Positions 63,804 through 64,000 of a DNA stretch of 64,000 nt are shown here, piece after piece. The position numbers and the translations under genes were made by a program. Within the stretch, counting starts at the first letter, position 1, and every line of letters starts with the position of its first letter. This DNA comes from Cardinalis cardinalis (lineage: Eukaryota; Chordata; Aves; Passeriformes; Cardinalidae), in contig JACDOX010000001.1 of NCBI GenBank assembly GCA_014549065.1, positions 6,902,694 through 6,966,693 on the forward strand, read 5' to 3'. The notes under the pieces are model-generated. The model saw only the letters and a program-made list of their open reading frames with translations, did no database searches and was not told the DNA's origin.

Positions 63804-64000
63804 CTAGGAAAAAAAAAAAAAGTTGAAAATCAGAGTTGTTCTTCACCCTTAAGGAACAGCTGTTACCAAGTTTCTTTCAGTTCTCCAATTTTCTAGTCNT
63901 AAAAAAAATAAATAGAATCTATTCTATATTTTTCCTGCTAATATATTACCATAATATNCTGTACTTATTTCCCACACACACTTCATGTCTAGAAAAACAA

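Noticed and set aside
1..64000. CRISPR array, tRNA, rRNA or operon
   Set aside because: No regularly spaced direct repeats, no tRNA B-box/cloverleaf by eye, and no ribosomal sequence; the organism is a vertebrate.

Overview
The window looks like vertebrate, most likely songbird (passerine), nuclear DNA. It is AT-rich and gene-poor, with split genes using GT-AG introns. It carries CR1 LINE fragments ending in the avian 3' octamer, and several LTRs resembling endogenous-retrovirus families I know from bird genomes. Single Ns are scattered throughout, and one 365-base N gap lies at 19017-19381. The bird assignment is firm; the songbird assignment is inference from the LTR types.

One protein-coding gene can be supported: ATP6V1H, the H subunit (SFD) of the V1 sector of the vacuolar proton ATPase. 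It lies on the minus strand between about 63.8 and 34.8 kb. Eight consecutive coding exons are present (63750-63803, 61488-61585, 59847-60039, 56512-56690, 55619-55744, 53397-53498, 47855-47968, 35136-35196). They total 927 nt and join in phase without a frameshift. They encode 308 residues, corresponding to 176-483 of the 483-residue vertebrate protein. The first of them is the 54-nt cassette exon whose use distinguishes the long and short SFD isoforms. The promoter and upstream exons lie beyond base 64000. A 3' UTR of about 290 nt ends near a poly(A) signal at 34865-34870.

From 1 to about 34.8 kb the window is intergenic DNA downstream of ATP6V1H; in tetrapods this interval lies towards OPRK1, of which nothing is visible. 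It holds an LTR at 504-1105, CR1 pieces at 10.2, 14.3, 21.2 and 25.3 kb, an LTR at about 23.0-23.3 kb and a GC-rich, possibly LTR-derived block around the gap. It also holds AT microsatellites, a long miRNA-like hairpin at 15272-15344, and a broken protein-like reading frame at 3027-3311.

The introns hold further mobile DNA. The 12.7-kb last intron contains a 1.27-kb solo LTR with 5-bp target duplications (37466-38734) abutting a CR1 (38740-39212), a 5'-truncated LTR (44200-44883) and a CR1 (47379-47608). The 5.4-kb intron holds two solo LTRs (50133-50766 and 52117-52616). I see no CRISPR array, operon, tRNA, rRNA or convincing novel multi-gene system. The points most worth following up are the cassette exon, the hairpin, and the sense-oriented LTR carrying its own poly(A) signal inside the gene.
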